From positions 1 through 64,000 of the forward strand of contig NZ_BBIU01000026.1 of assembly GCF_000730645.1 (NCBI RefSeq): 64,000 nucleotides of DNA, given 5' to 3'. The notes below the pieces were generated by a model, which saw only the letters and a program-made list of their open reading frames with translations, was not told where the DNA came from and made no database searches. The stretch comes from Pseudomonas parafulva NBRC 16636 = DSM 17004 (GTDB lineage Bacteria; Pseudomonadota; Gammaproteobacteria; Pseudomonadales; Pseudomonadaceae). Shown in pieces: positions 44,748-52,988 of this stretch (the stretch's first letter is position 1; the number at the start of each line of letters is the position of its first letter). The translations under genes were made by a program, and so were the position numbers.

Positions 44748-45608
44748 TTAGTCCTTCAGGCATTTCAGCGTGCTGAAATCGGTGCGCACTTTTGCCAGCC
44801 GGGCCTGCAGCACCTGGCGCTGCTGCGGCGTGCTCTGCTGTAGCAGGTCTACCAATAGGCTGCGGGCCTGTTGTTCGGTGTTCTGGAAGGCTTGGCGGTA
44901 TTCAGGCGTCCATAGGCTCTCCTTGCTCTGCAGCAGCGTGGCCATACGGGCCGGGAAACTGGCATCGTTGCGTTGGTCCACCGCCAACAGCAGCTGCTGC
45001 TGCCAGTGGGCGCGGTTGGCAATCCATTCGCGGTTCTGGTCCCCCAGCGCTTGCGACCAGGCGACCACGCGCTGCTTCTGGCCGGGGCTCAGTTCACCCA
45101 GCCAGGGCTTCAGGCGTTTCTGCATACGTTCGGCCCGCTCGGCAATTTGCTGGGGCAGGGGAGTGTCTACGTATTCATTGCGGCGCTCGGCGATGTCATC
45201 ACGAAAAGCCTCGCGCATCTCTGCTACTTGCGCATCGCTCATGCCGCGCAGCAGTTCAGTGGCGGAGGGGGTAATTTCGGCTGCCACCCGGCCAATCGCC
45301 TCGCGGGCCTCATGGGTACGCTGCTGCAAGGCCTGGTCGGTGACCTGATTGTTGGCCACCATGTCGCGCAGCCGGTCGAGCCAGTCGAGGTAGCCAGGCA
45401 GCTGGGTCTTGCAGTGCCACGCCAGGTGCTCCCTGAGCCGATCGTCGAGCAGGGTCTTCTGGTCACGGTTCATGTCCAGGTAGTCGCCCAGCGACCACGG
45501 CACCAGGCGGTCGAGGTTGCGGTAGGCCAGGTCGATCCGGCTGCAGGCGCCCAGGGCCAGAACCACCCCCAGCGTGACAAGCGCGGTCTTGAGCAGGCGA
45601 AGCGGCAT
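44748..45608 (-). CDS. DUF6279-type lipoprotein
   Basis: 286-residue predicted lipoprotein: signal at about 1-22 with lipobox ALGAC, Cys at about 22. The rest is almost all helix, rich in Gln, Arg and Leu, with a YRNLDRLVPWSLGDYLDMNRDQK block near the N-terminus typical of the family. The function is unknown. Convergent with aceK, 14 bases apart. Confidence 0.82.
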   Translation of the reverse strand: MPLRLLKTALVTLGVVLALGACSRIDLAYRNLDRLVPWSLGDYLDMNRDQKTLLDDRLREHLAWHCKTQLPGYLDWLDRLRDMVANNQVTDQALQQRTHEAREAIGRVAAEITPSATELLRGMSDAQVAEMREAFRDDIAERRNEYVDTPLPQQIAERAERMQKRLKPWLGELSPGQKQRVVAWSQALGDQNREWIANRAHWQQQLLLAVDQRNDASFPARMATLLQSKESLWTPEYRQAFQNTEQQARSLLVDLLQQSTPQQRQVLQARLAKVRTDFSTLKCLKD

Positions 45609-45772
45609 AAGCTGTTCCTTGCAGTGGCGGCCAATCGGTAGACGCAGCAGGGTGGCGACGGTTCAACCGGGTCATCTGCCTGTAGCATGGGAGGCCGGTA
45701 ACCGTCCGGAAGCTTTGACACCACCCGCTGTCTATCCGGAAAATAGCCCCCTTGACTTGAGGATGTACCGAA

Positions 45773-46609
45773 ATGGCTCTGCTTGGGCGTTACAACAGTT
45801 TGCAAATTGTGAAACACGTGGACTTCGGGTTGTACCTGGACGGCGGCGCCGACGGGGAAATTCTCCTGCCGGGGCGCTACATCCCGAAAGGCGCAGAAAC
45901 CGAGGTGGACGACTGGCTCAACGTGTTTATCTACCTGGACAGCGAAGACCAGCTGATCGCGACCACCGAAAAGCCCAAGGTGCAGGTGGGCGAGTTCGCC
46001 AGCCTCAAGGTCAAGGACATCAACGGTGCAGGTATCTTCCTGGACTGGGGTCTTTCCAAGGACCTGCTGATGCCGTACTCCGAAGAAGCCCGCCCGCTGA
46101 AGATCGGCGACTACTGCGTGGTGCACGTCTACCTCGACAAACGCACCCGGCGCATCACCGCCACCTCACGCCTGGACCGCTACCTGGACGTCGCGCCTGC
46201 GGACTACAAGCCAGGCCAGCCGGTGGAGTTGCTGGTTGCCGGTGAAACGCCCATGGGGTTCAAGGCAATCATCAACAACCGCCATTGGGGCCTGATCCAC
46301 AAGAATGAGGTGTTCAAGTTCCTGCGCTCTGGCATGCACGAGAAAGGCTTCATCAAGGAAATACGTGCCGACGGCAAGATCTCCTTGAGCCTGCAGCCAG
46401 TGGGTGCGGCGCTGTCCGACGACCTGCAGGCGCAGATCATGGCCCGCCTGGAGGCCGAAGGTGGGGTGCTGGGCGTGTCTGACAAGAGCGACCCGGCGCT
46501 GATCAGCAAGCTGTTCAATGTCAGCAAGGGCAACTTCAAGAAAGCCATTGGTGGCCTGTTCAAGCAGGGCCGTATCGTCATCCATGACGACCGCATCGAG
46601 AAAGCCTGA
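45773..46609 (+). CDS. cvfB: CvfB-family S1 RNA-binding protein
   Basis: 278-residue protein of the CvfB/YitL family. Three S1-like beta-barrels lie in series (about 1-65, 70-140 with VKDINGAGIFLDWGLSKDLL, and 145-215 with FKAIINNRHWGLIHKNEVF), then a winged helix at about 225-278 (LISKLFNVSKGNFKKAIGGL). It binds RNA; Gram-positive homologues affect virulence gene expression. Its stop abuts the stop of the next, convergent gene with no spacer. Confidence 0.9.
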   Translation: MALLGRYNSLQIVKHVDFGLYLDGGADGEILLPGRYIPKGAETEVDDWLNVFIYLDSEDQLIATTEKPKVQVGEFASLKVKDINGAGIFLDWGLSKDLLMPYSEEARPLKIGDYCVVHVYLDKRTRRITATSRLDRYLDVAPADYKPGQPVELLVAGETPMGFKAIINNRHWGLIHKNEVFKFLRSGMHEKGFIKEIRADGKISLSLQPVGAALSDDLQAQIMARLEAEGGVLGVSDKSDPALISKLFNVSKGNFKKAIGGLFKQGRIVIHDDRIEKA

Positions 46610-46990
46610 TCAGCCCTGCACGAAGCTGCGGAAATCCAGCTGCTCGCCGCCTGGGCGGGTGTCGCGCAGCAGTGAATCGCGGTCGGCGCTCAGGGCCAGG
46701 CTGATGGTGGAGCGGCGCTTGCCAGGGTTGCGCACCTCCATCTGCTCCTGATGCGCGCGCAGGAAGTTGACGGGCACTTTCAGGTGTTGCAGCTCGTCGC
46801 TTTCCGGGGTGTGCAGCAGCAGGTTGACCCAGTCTGGCTGGCCCTTGCGCAGCAGTGCCACCGGCACGTCGAACCACCACAGGTTGCGCTTGTGGTCGAG
46901 GATGGCGAACAGGGTGTTGGCGCTGGTCAGCACAGGCCGGGCCAGTGCATCGTTGCGCCGCGCGATGGCGGCGGGTTTGTCGAGTTTCAT
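46610..46990 (-). CDS. Conserved hypothetical protein
   Basis: 126-residue cytosolic protein. No known domain is recognised. It has the run FAILDHKRNLWWFDVPVALL and a C-terminal GEQLDFRSFVQG. The ATG at 46990 follows AGGA; the frame runs open upstream without a ribosome site. It is convergent with cvfB. Confidence 0.7.
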   Translation of the reverse strand: MKLDKPAAIARRNDALARPVLTSANTLFAILDHKRNLWWFDVPVALLRKGQPDWVNLLLHTPESDELQHLKVPVNFLRAHQEQMEVRNPGKRRSTISLALSADRDSLLRDTRPGGEQLDFRSFVQG

Positions 46991-47194
46991 GCAGGTTCCT
47001 GCGGGTTGAAGCCTTGAAAGCCTGCATTGTGAGGGGTGGCACCGGGCGCGGCAAGGCTTGGGGCTGTGGTGTGATGCACGTGCGCTACGCCTACCGCTTG
47101 GCATTGTGTGCAAAATTTCTTGAAACTCTTGCGCAAGCGGCCGAGTCCACCTTTTGTCGGCACGATACGCGTGTCACATCACAGGAGTTTTGCC

Positions 47195-47383
47195 ATGAGC
47201 GGTACTGGAGATAAAGCGAAAGGCTTGGCCAACGAAGCGATGGGCAACGTCAAGCAGGGCATCGGCAAGGTGACCGACAATGACAAGCTCAAGGCCGAGG
47301 GCAAGGCGCAGGAACTCAAGGGTGAAGCGCAGCAGGTCAAAGGCGATGTGAAGGACGCTGTTAAAAAAGCAACCGACAAGTAA
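47195..47383 (+). CDS. CsbD-family stress protein
   Basis: 62-residue, highly charged Lys/Gly/Ala-rich protein (GLANEAMGNVKQGIGKVTDN, then LKGEAQQVKGDVKDAVKKAT), the CsbD pattern. CsbD proteins are abundant under general stress in many bacteria; the molecular role is unclear. A good ACAGGAG site precedes the start, and a hairpin plus T-rich run follows. Confidence 0.92.
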   Translation: MSGTGDKAKGLANEAMGNVKQGIGKVTDNDKLKAEGKAQELKGEAQQVKGDVKDAVKKATDK

Positions 47384-47391
47384 TGCCCGAT

Positions 47392-47434
47392 GCTTGGCCG
47401 CCTTCATGCCAGTGCGCAGGGGGCGGCAACAAGC
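47392..47434 (+). terminator. Terminator after csbD
   Basis: GCTTG-GCCGCC (47392-47402) pairs with GGCGGC-AA-CAAGC (47422-47434), leaving a 2-base bulge and a 19-base loop. T6 runs follow a few bases later. Confidence 0.6.
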
Positions 47435-47540
47435 TGGGTGAGTTTTTTGCATTTTTTGTAACACTGCCGGGAGCAGCGCGCTCAGCGCATGGTCTATTAG
47501 ACTTAACAGTCACATCGATAGAGCGGCGAAAGGAGACGCT

Positions 47541-48500
47541 ATGATTTTTTCCGCCCTGCAGGGCCTGCCCCTGCACCGCGTGTTGGTGCGCACCGTCAAG
47601 GAGTTCCTTGATGACGAAATGTCCACCTACGCCTCCGCGCTGGCTTATCAGGCGCTTTTCTCGTTATTCCCTTTCCTGCTGTTCCTGATCGCCCTCATCG
47701 GCTTCTTGCACCTGCCTGACTTTTTCTCGTGGCTGCGCTTGCAGTCCGAGCTGGTGCTGCCACCGCAGGCACTGGAACAGGTCAACCCGGTGATCGACCA
47801 GTTGCAGCAGTCCAAGGGTGGCTTGCTGTCGGTGGGTATCGTGATTGCCTTGTGGACCGCGTCGGCCGGTGTGCGGCTGATGATGAGCGCCATGAACGCC
47901 GCCTATGATGTGCCCGAGGGGCGGCCGGTATGGAAGCGTATTCCGCTGTCGATCTTCTATACCGTCGGCCTGGCCGGCATGTTGCTGGCCGCAGCAGCAC
48001 TGATGGTACTGGGGCCCCAGGTGATGGAGTGGATCGCCTCGCAAATCGGTATGCAGGAGTTCATCGTTACGCTGTGGACCATTCTGCGCTGGCCGGTGAT
48101 CGTCATCCTGCTGATGGTGGCAGTGGCGCTTATCTACTACGTGATGCCGGATGTGAAACAGAAGTTTCGCTTCATTACCCCAGGCTCGGTACTGGCGGTG
48201 GTGGTGTGGATCGTGGCCTCGTTGGGCTTTGCCTACTACGTGAAAACGTTCGCCGACTACAACGCCATGTACGGGAGCATTGGGGCGATCATCGTGCTGC
48301 TGCTGTACTTCTACATTTCAGCCGCTGTGCTGCTGCTTGGCGCTGAAATGAATGCGGTAATCGAGCACATGTCTGCCGAGGGCAAGGACCCTGGGGAGAA
48401 GGACTTCGACGGTGAGAAGTCGCAAGAGAACGTGAAAGTGCTGGGGCATGAGCACCCGGCGCCCACAGAGCCTGCTACTGCCCAGCCTCAACCACGCTGA
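47541..48500 (+). CDS. YihY/BrkB-family membrane protein
   Basis: 319-residue inner-membrane protein with about six helices (from LFSLFPFLLFLIALIGFL at about 36 to IIVLLLYFYISAAVLLLGAE at about 250), the YihY/virulence-factor BrkB layout. The old annotation as ribonuclease BN is wrong for this family. The last 60 residues are polar. Its 3' end overlaps the convergent GNAT gene by 26 bases. Confidence 0.9.
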   Translation: MIFSALQGLPLHRVLVRTVKEFLDDEMSTYASALAYQALFSLFPFLLFLIALIGFLHLPDFFSWLRLQSELVLPPQALEQVNPVIDQLQQSKGGLLSVGIVIALWTASAGVRLMMSAMNAAYDVPEGRPVWKRIPLSIFYTVGLAGMLLAAAALMVLGPQVMEWIASQIGMQEFIVTLWTILRWPVIVILLMVAVALIYYVMPDVKQKFRFITPGSVLAVVVWIVASLGFAYYVKTFADYNAMYGSIGAIIVLLLYFYISAAVLLLGAEMNAVIEHMSAEGKDPGEKDFDGEKSQENVKVLGHEHPAPTEPATAQPQPR

Positions 48501-49050
48501 CAGCGTCGCCATACTGGCGGCGTTGCAACGCTACCAGCGCCTTGCTGCGCTGGTAGCGTTGCAGCCGGCTCGCCAGCGCCTCCGGCAGGTGCTCGGCGGG
48601 CCCAAAGCCAACATTTGCATAGAACGGCCGCAGTGTCGGGTGGCAGAACAGCCAGGCCGTACCATACGGTTGGCACAATGCTGCTTCGATCAGCGCACGT
48701 GCGATCCCCGTACCCCGCCGTTGTGGCGCCACGAACAGGCCAGTCAGCCACCAGCCACCCTCGATACAGGACAGGCTTAGCCCCGCAACGATCTCTGGCG
48801 CCCTCGCCACCCACAGTTGACCCTCGCCAGAGGCACGCATGCGTGAGCCCTGCTGGCGGTAGAAATGGTCGAGAAGCCGGCGTTGCGTGTGGCAAAGCTG
48901 TGTGCAAGCGAGAGGCTGTGAAATAGCGCGCTCCTGGAAAAGGCGGTGACAGATGGCGCGTACGTTGTCGCAGATTGTTGCAAATACGGCAAGGGTGAAT
49001 ATCCGACTGCGGGGTTCAACTATTACCTGGCAGGCGTAGAATTTCCTCAT
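48475..49050 (-). CDS. GNAT-family N-acetyltransferase
   Basis: 191-residue protein with an acetyl-CoA-binding block GLFVAPQRRGTGIARALIEAAL at about 102-123 and the preceding LWVARAPEIVAGLSL strand, a GNAT fold. The acceptor is unknown. I chose the ATG at 49050; the frame is open to 49248, but that part would overlap the promoter and start of the DUF2790 gene. No good ribosome site is seen, so a later start is possible. Confidence 0.72.
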   Translation of the reverse strand: MRKFYACQVIVEPRSRIFTLAVFATICDNVRAICHRLFQERAISQPLACTQLCHTQRRLLDHFYRQQGSRMRASGEGQLWVARAPEIVAGLSLSCIEGGWWLTGLFVAPQRRGTGIARALIEAALCQPYGTAWLFCHPTLRPFYANVGFGPAEHLPEALASRLQRYQRSKALVALQRRQYGDAVSVVEAGQ

Positions 49051-49171
49051 CCCCCCTGTAGTAAGAAGCGGGATCGGTACTTCGTGCCATCGGTAGCCCG
49101 ATGGCAACTTCTCCGGGCCGGCGACGGCATCAGAAGTCAATCGATCAGCTTGAAACATGAAGGCATTCAAC

Positions 49172-49429
49172 ATGAAACCATTACTGATACTTGCGTTGGT
49201 CGGTATGTCCTCATTCGCCCTCGCAGACCCTTCTGCGCCTGCTTCCAATGAGCCGGTGGCGCAGCAGTACGACTATTCCATGAACCTCGACATCAAGCGC
49301 GTCATCAACCTGTCGACCATCCCCAACGTGTGCGAAGTGGTGCCTGCCACCATGACCTATGAAGACCACCAGGGCCAGGTGCACACCGTTCAATACCGTG
49401 CCATGGGCGGGGGCTGCCAGCAGGGCTGA
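49172..49429 (+). CDS. DUF2790-family small secreted protein
   Basis: 85-residue protein. Residues 1-19 are a signal peptide (LLILALVGMSSFALA). The mature part has the DUF2790 features YDYSMNLDIKRVINLSTIP, a Cys near the middle and a C-terminal QYRAMGGGC, probably linked by a disulfide. The function is unknown. The ATG at 49172 has GAAGG upstream; an ATG at 49157 is the alternative. Confidence 0.82.
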   Translation: MKPLLILALVGMSSFALADPSAPASNEPVAQQYDYSMNLDIKRVINLSTIPNVCEVVPATMTYEDHQGQVHTVQYRAMGGGCQQG

Positions 49430-49558
49430 CGGCTCAGGTACCCGCCTCGGCGTAAACGGGTGGGGAGGCAGTGCCCACTCCACCTGTTAGCGCTTCCCAG
49501 CTACTGCGCAGTCGTGGCAGGCTCTACGCCGCCCATCTACACCTTCGCAGAGCCCCAC

Positions 49559-50200
49559 ATGCCTTTTTCCAATGGTTTTCTCCTTAGCCTGTCCCTGTGC
49601 CTGGACATCGGTATAGCCAACATCGCCATGATTACGCTGGCCATGCAGCGTGGCTTTCTGCAAGGGTTCTGGCTTGGCCTTGGCACGTGTGTGGGTGATT
49701 TGCTATATGCCATCGCCGCGTTGGCGGGCATGACCGTGTTGCTGCAATTCGAAGCCGTGCGCTGGGTCTTGTGGCTGGGCGGTTCGGCGCTGCTGGTGTG
49801 GTTTGCCATCAAGATGGTGCTGGCCGCCTGGCGCGGCGGGCATATGCACGCGAGCACCAACGTGGCCGTGGAGTCCGGTTGGCGCGAGTTTTTACGCGGC
49901 ATCTTCCTGGCGATGTCCTCACCCAGCGCCATATTGTGGTTCGCGGCAGTAGGGGGCGTGCTGATATCCCGCTCTGGCGGCGGCAGCATGGTGGACGCGG
50001 GGTTGTTTCTGGCAGGGTTCTTCGTGGCCGGGCTGGTATGGTGCATGGGCATCTGCGGCATTGCCAGCCACGGCGGGCGCCTGCTGGGTGATCGCCTGCT
50101 GACGTGGTCGTATGTGCTGTCTGCGCTGATCTTCTGTTATTTCGCGGTGTACGTGATCGTATCGGGTTACCAGGAATTCATCCTCGGGCGCGCCGCCTAA
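49559..50200 (+). CDS. LysE-family exporter
   Basis: 213-residue inner-membrane protein with about six helices, of the LysE/RhtB type (ITLAMQRGFLQGFWLGLGTC, then LRGIFLAMSSPSAILWFAAV). It probably exports amino acids or related small molecules. The start at 49559 puts the first helix in place. It is monocistronic and convergent with the MaoC gene. Confidence 0.87.
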   Translation: MPFSNGFLLSLSLCLDIGIANIAMITLAMQRGFLQGFWLGLGTCVGDLLYAIAALAGMTVLLQFEAVRWVLWLGGSALLVWFAIKMVLAAWRGGHMHASTNVAVESGWREFLRGIFLAMSSPSAILWFAAVGGVLISRSGGGSMVDAGLFLAGFFVAGLVWCMGICGIASHGGRLLGDRLLTWSYVLSALIFCYFAVYVIVSGYQEFILGRAA

Positions 50201-50211
50201 GCGCGCTTGCA

Positions 50212-50231
50212 GGGGCTGCGCAGGCAGCCCC
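50212..50231. terminator. Hairpin between convergent LysE and MaoC genes
   Basis: Perfect 8-bp stem GGGGCTGC/GCAGCCCC with a GCAG loop. No T run follows. Confidence 0.55.
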
Positions 50232-50251
50232 GGCCATGCCGCAAGTCAGAT

Positions 50252-50722
50252 TCAGCTGGCAACGAAATTCGGTGGCGATACCAGTTCTACGGTCTGTTGC
50301 TTGCGCGGCGCCAGGATCTCGGCCTCGCCCTGAACGACCAGCTCGTCGTTCTGGTTGAACACGTTGGTGGCGATACGCACCTTGAACTTCGGCAGTTTTT
50401 CGAGGATCTCCAGGCGCACGGTCAGGGTGTCGCCGATTTTCACCGGTTTCTGGAAGCTCATCTGCTGCCCCAGGTAGATGGTGCCAGGGCCGGGCAGGGT
50501 GCAGGCCACTGCCGCGCTGATCAGTGCGCCGCTGAACATGCCGTGGGCGATGCGCTCGCGGAACATACTCTTGGCGGCGAATTCAGCGTCCAGGTGCACC
50601 GGGTTGTGGTCGCCGGACATGGCGGCGAACAGCTGGATATCGCGCTCTTCCACAGACTTCTTGTATTCGGCCTTCTGGCCGACTTCTAGGGCTTCGTAAG
50701 GCGTGTTGCTGACCTGGGACAT
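50252..50722 (-). CDS. MaoC-type (R)-enoyl-CoA hydratase
   Basis: 156-residue hot-dog-fold protein. The hydratase-2 motif is FAAMSGDHNPVHLDAEFAA, with catalytic Asp and His, followed by RIAHGMFSGALIS. It would hydrate enoyl-CoA to (R)-3-hydroxyacyl-CoA, linking beta-oxidation to other pathways such as polyester or fatty-acid synthesis. The start at 50722 gives MSQVSNTPYEAL. It is divergent from the tandem fadD genes. Confidence 0.9.
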   Translation of the reverse strand: MSQVSNTPYEALEVGQKAEYKKSVEERDIQLFAAMSGDHNPVHLDAEFAAKSMFRERIAHGMFSGALISAAVACTLPGPGTIYLGQQMSFQKPVKIGDTLTVRLEILEKLPKFKVRIATNVFNQNDELVVQGEAEILAPRKQQTVELVSPPNFVAS

Positions 50723-51003
50723 CGGGGCTTCCTTAAGCAGTACATGTCGGTGGTGGTCGCGCACGGGGCGTCGGCCAAGACGGGTGAGACGCTTGCCGGT
50801 GGCGACCGGATCACATTCGCGCCCAACACAGTGTATGCCCAGCGGGCCAGATTGCAGGAAGGGCACAAATAAGATTCACAATGTTAATGGCGGCATCAGG
50901 CGTGTGGGCCGCGCTGCGCTTACCTGCTAACGTCGAATCAACGCCTGGCCGCTACGCGCCCGGGCACCTGGATAAAAGGACGCAGTGCAGGTCCCGGCAG
51001 AGG

Positions 51004-51014
51004 AACAATAATAA
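51004..51014 (+). promoter_or_regulatory. Two overlapping Hfq/Crc-type motifs at the fadD start
   Basis: AACAATAA (51004-51011) and AATAATAA (51007-51014) both fit AAnAAnAA and fill the space between the AGAGG ribosome site and the ATG at 51015. Hfq/Crc binding here would block translation. Confidence 0.55.
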
Positions 51015-52703
51015 ATGCAAGCCGACTTCTGGAACGACAAACGCCCGGCGGGCGTGCCCTCCACCATCGATCTTCACGCCTACAGCTCCGTGCTCGAAGT
51101 CTTCGAGCGCTCCTGCAAGCGCTTTGCCGATCGCCCCGCCTTCAGCAACCTGGGGGTGACGCTGACCTACGGCGACCTGGAGCGGCTATCGGCGGCATTC
51201 GCCACCTGGCTGCAGCAACACACCCGCCTGGAACCTGGCGACCGTATCGCGGTGCAGATGCCCAACGTGTTGCAGTACCCGATCGCCGTGTTCGGCGCCC
51301 TGCGCGCCGGGCTGATCGTGGTCAACACCAACCCGCTGTACACCGAACGGGAGATGCGCCACCAGTTCAAGGACAGCGGTGCCCGCGCGCTGGTGTACCT
51401 GAACATGTTTGGCCAGCGCGTTCAGGCGGTGTTGCCCGATACCGGTATCGAATACCTGATCGAGGCGAAGATGGGCGACCTGTTGCCTACGGCCAAGGGG
51501 TGGCTGGTCAATACGGTGGTGGACAAGGTGAAGAAGATGGTGCCGGCCTACCATCTGCCCCAGGCCCTGTCATTCAAACAGGCGCTGCGCCAAGGGCGCG
51601 GTGGTTCACCGAAGGCTGTGCCGCTTGGCCTGGACGACATCGCGGTGCTGCAGTACACAGGCGGTACCACGGGCCTGGCCAAGGGCGCCATGCTCACCCA
51701 CGGCAACCTGGTTGCCAACATGCTGCAGGTACTGGCGTGTTTCTCACAGCATGGGCCAGACGGCCAGAAGCTGCTCAAGGACGGCGAGGAAGTGATGATC
51801 GCCCCTTTGCCGCTGTACCACATCTATGCGTTCACCGCGAATTGCATGTGCATGATGGTAACCGGCAACCACAACGTACTCATCACCAACCCACGGGACA
51901 TTTCCGGCTTTATCAAGGAGTTGGGCAAGTGGCGGTTTTCCGCATTGCTAGGCCTCAACACCCTGTTCGTTGCCCTGATGGACCACCCTGGGTTCCGCCA
52001 ACTGGACTTCTCGGCGCTGAAAGTCACCAACTCTGGCGGCACTGCCCTGGTCAAGGCCACGGCCGAGCGCTGGGAGCAACTGACCGGGTGTCGCATCGTC
52101 GAAGGCTACGGCCTTACCGAAACCTCCCCTGTAGCCAGTACCAACCCTTATGGTCAACTGGCGCGGCTGGGGACGGTGGGTATCCCGGTGGCAGGTACTG
52201 CATTCAAGGTCATCGACGACGAGGGCAACGAACTTCCGCTGGGTGAGCGGGGCGAGTTGTGCATCAAGGGGCCGCAGGTAATGAAGGGCTACTGGCAGCA
52301 GCCCGAAGCCACGGCCCAGGCGCTGGATGCCGATGGCTGGTTCAAGACAGGCGACATTGCCGTGATCGACCCGGACGGCTTTACCCGCATCGTCGACCGC
52401 AAGAAGGACATGATCATCGTCTCGGGCTTCAACGTGTACCCCAACGAGGTGGAGGATGTGGTCATGGCCCACCCGCAGGTTGCCAGCTGCGCGGCCATCG
52501 GTGTGCCCGACGAGCGCTCCGGGGAGGCGGTCAAGCTGTTCGTAGTGCCCCGTGAGGGTGGCGTGAGCGTGGATGAGCTGAAGGCCTACTGCAAGGCCAA
52601 CCTCACCGGTTACAAGGTGCCCAAGCACATTGTGCTGCGCGACGCGCTGCCGATGACGCCGGTTGGCAAGATCTTGCGCCGGGAACTGCGCGACGCCGGC
52701 TGA
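51015..52703 (+). CDS. fadD2: Long-chain acyl-CoA synthetase (first tandem copy)
   Basis: 562-residue adenylate-forming enzyme that activates fatty acids with ATP and CoA for beta-oxidation. Motifs: YTGGTTGLAKGAMLTHGNL (AMP/P-loop) at about 213-231, EGYGLTETSPVAS, and GWFKTGDIAVIDPDGF with the FadD signature around DRKKDMIIVSGFNVYPNEVE. The Lys near the C-terminus is in PVGKILRREL. It is followed after 285 bases by a close paralogue. In P. aeruginosa the equivalent pair is fadD2-fadD1 in this order, which is why I use this symbol. Confidence 0.93.
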   Translation: MQADFWNDKRPAGVPSTIDLHAYSSVLEVFERSCKRFADRPAFSNLGVTLTYGDLERLSAAFATWLQQHTRLEPGDRIAVQMPNVLQYPIAVFGALRAGLIVVNTNPLYTEREMRHQFKDSGARALVYLNMFGQRVQAVLPDTGIEYLIEAKMGDLLPTAKGWLVNTVVDKVKKMVPAYHLPQALSFKQALRQGRGGSPKAVPLGLDDIAVLQYTGGTTGLAKGAMLTHGNLVANMLQVLACFSQHGPDGQKLLKDGEEVMIAPLPLYHIYAFTANCMCMMVTGNHNVLITNPRDISGFIKELGKWRFSALLGLNTLFVALMDHPGFRQLDFSALKVTNSGGTALVKATAERWEQLTGCRIVEGYGLTETSPVASTNPYGQLARLGTVGIPVAGTAFKVIDDEGNELPLGERGELCIKGPQVMKGYWQQPEATAQALDADGWFKTGDIAVIDPDGFTRIVDRKKDMIIVSGFNVYPNEVEDVVMAHPQVASCAAIGVPDERSGEAVKLFVVPREGGVSVDELKAYCKANLTGYKVPKHIVLRDALPMTPVGKILRRELRDAG

Positions 52704-52988
52704 ACCGCAGGCATGCGGCAGGTTAGGGCGGCTTGGATGCTCTAGGCTGCCGCATACAGGTTTCAGAAGGCTGTCTAAAGTCACTCGCTCTGGATGTGAC
52801 CATAATTACCAAAATAGTCATTTTTGTGACCTTTCGGCCTGTCGGAGCCTCTGGTCGACCCCAGGCAAAGCTGCTAATCTCGCCCCGTTTTCAGATGATC
52901 CGGTTTGCAACGCGCCGTCATCTCATATCAATAATAAGCGCCTCGATGCGCGAATCGAACTTCGCTGTTGCTGAAGGAGTGGGCTTGA

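Noticed and set aside
49051-49248. N-terminal extension of the GNAT frame
   Set aside because: It overlaps the start and promoter of the DUF2790 gene and adds nothing typical of GNAT proteins.
50723-51014. Search for a PsrA- or FadR-type operator before fadD2
   Set aside because: No palindrome of the expected form was found in this spacer or in 52704-52988; lipid-responsive control cannot be supported from sequence.
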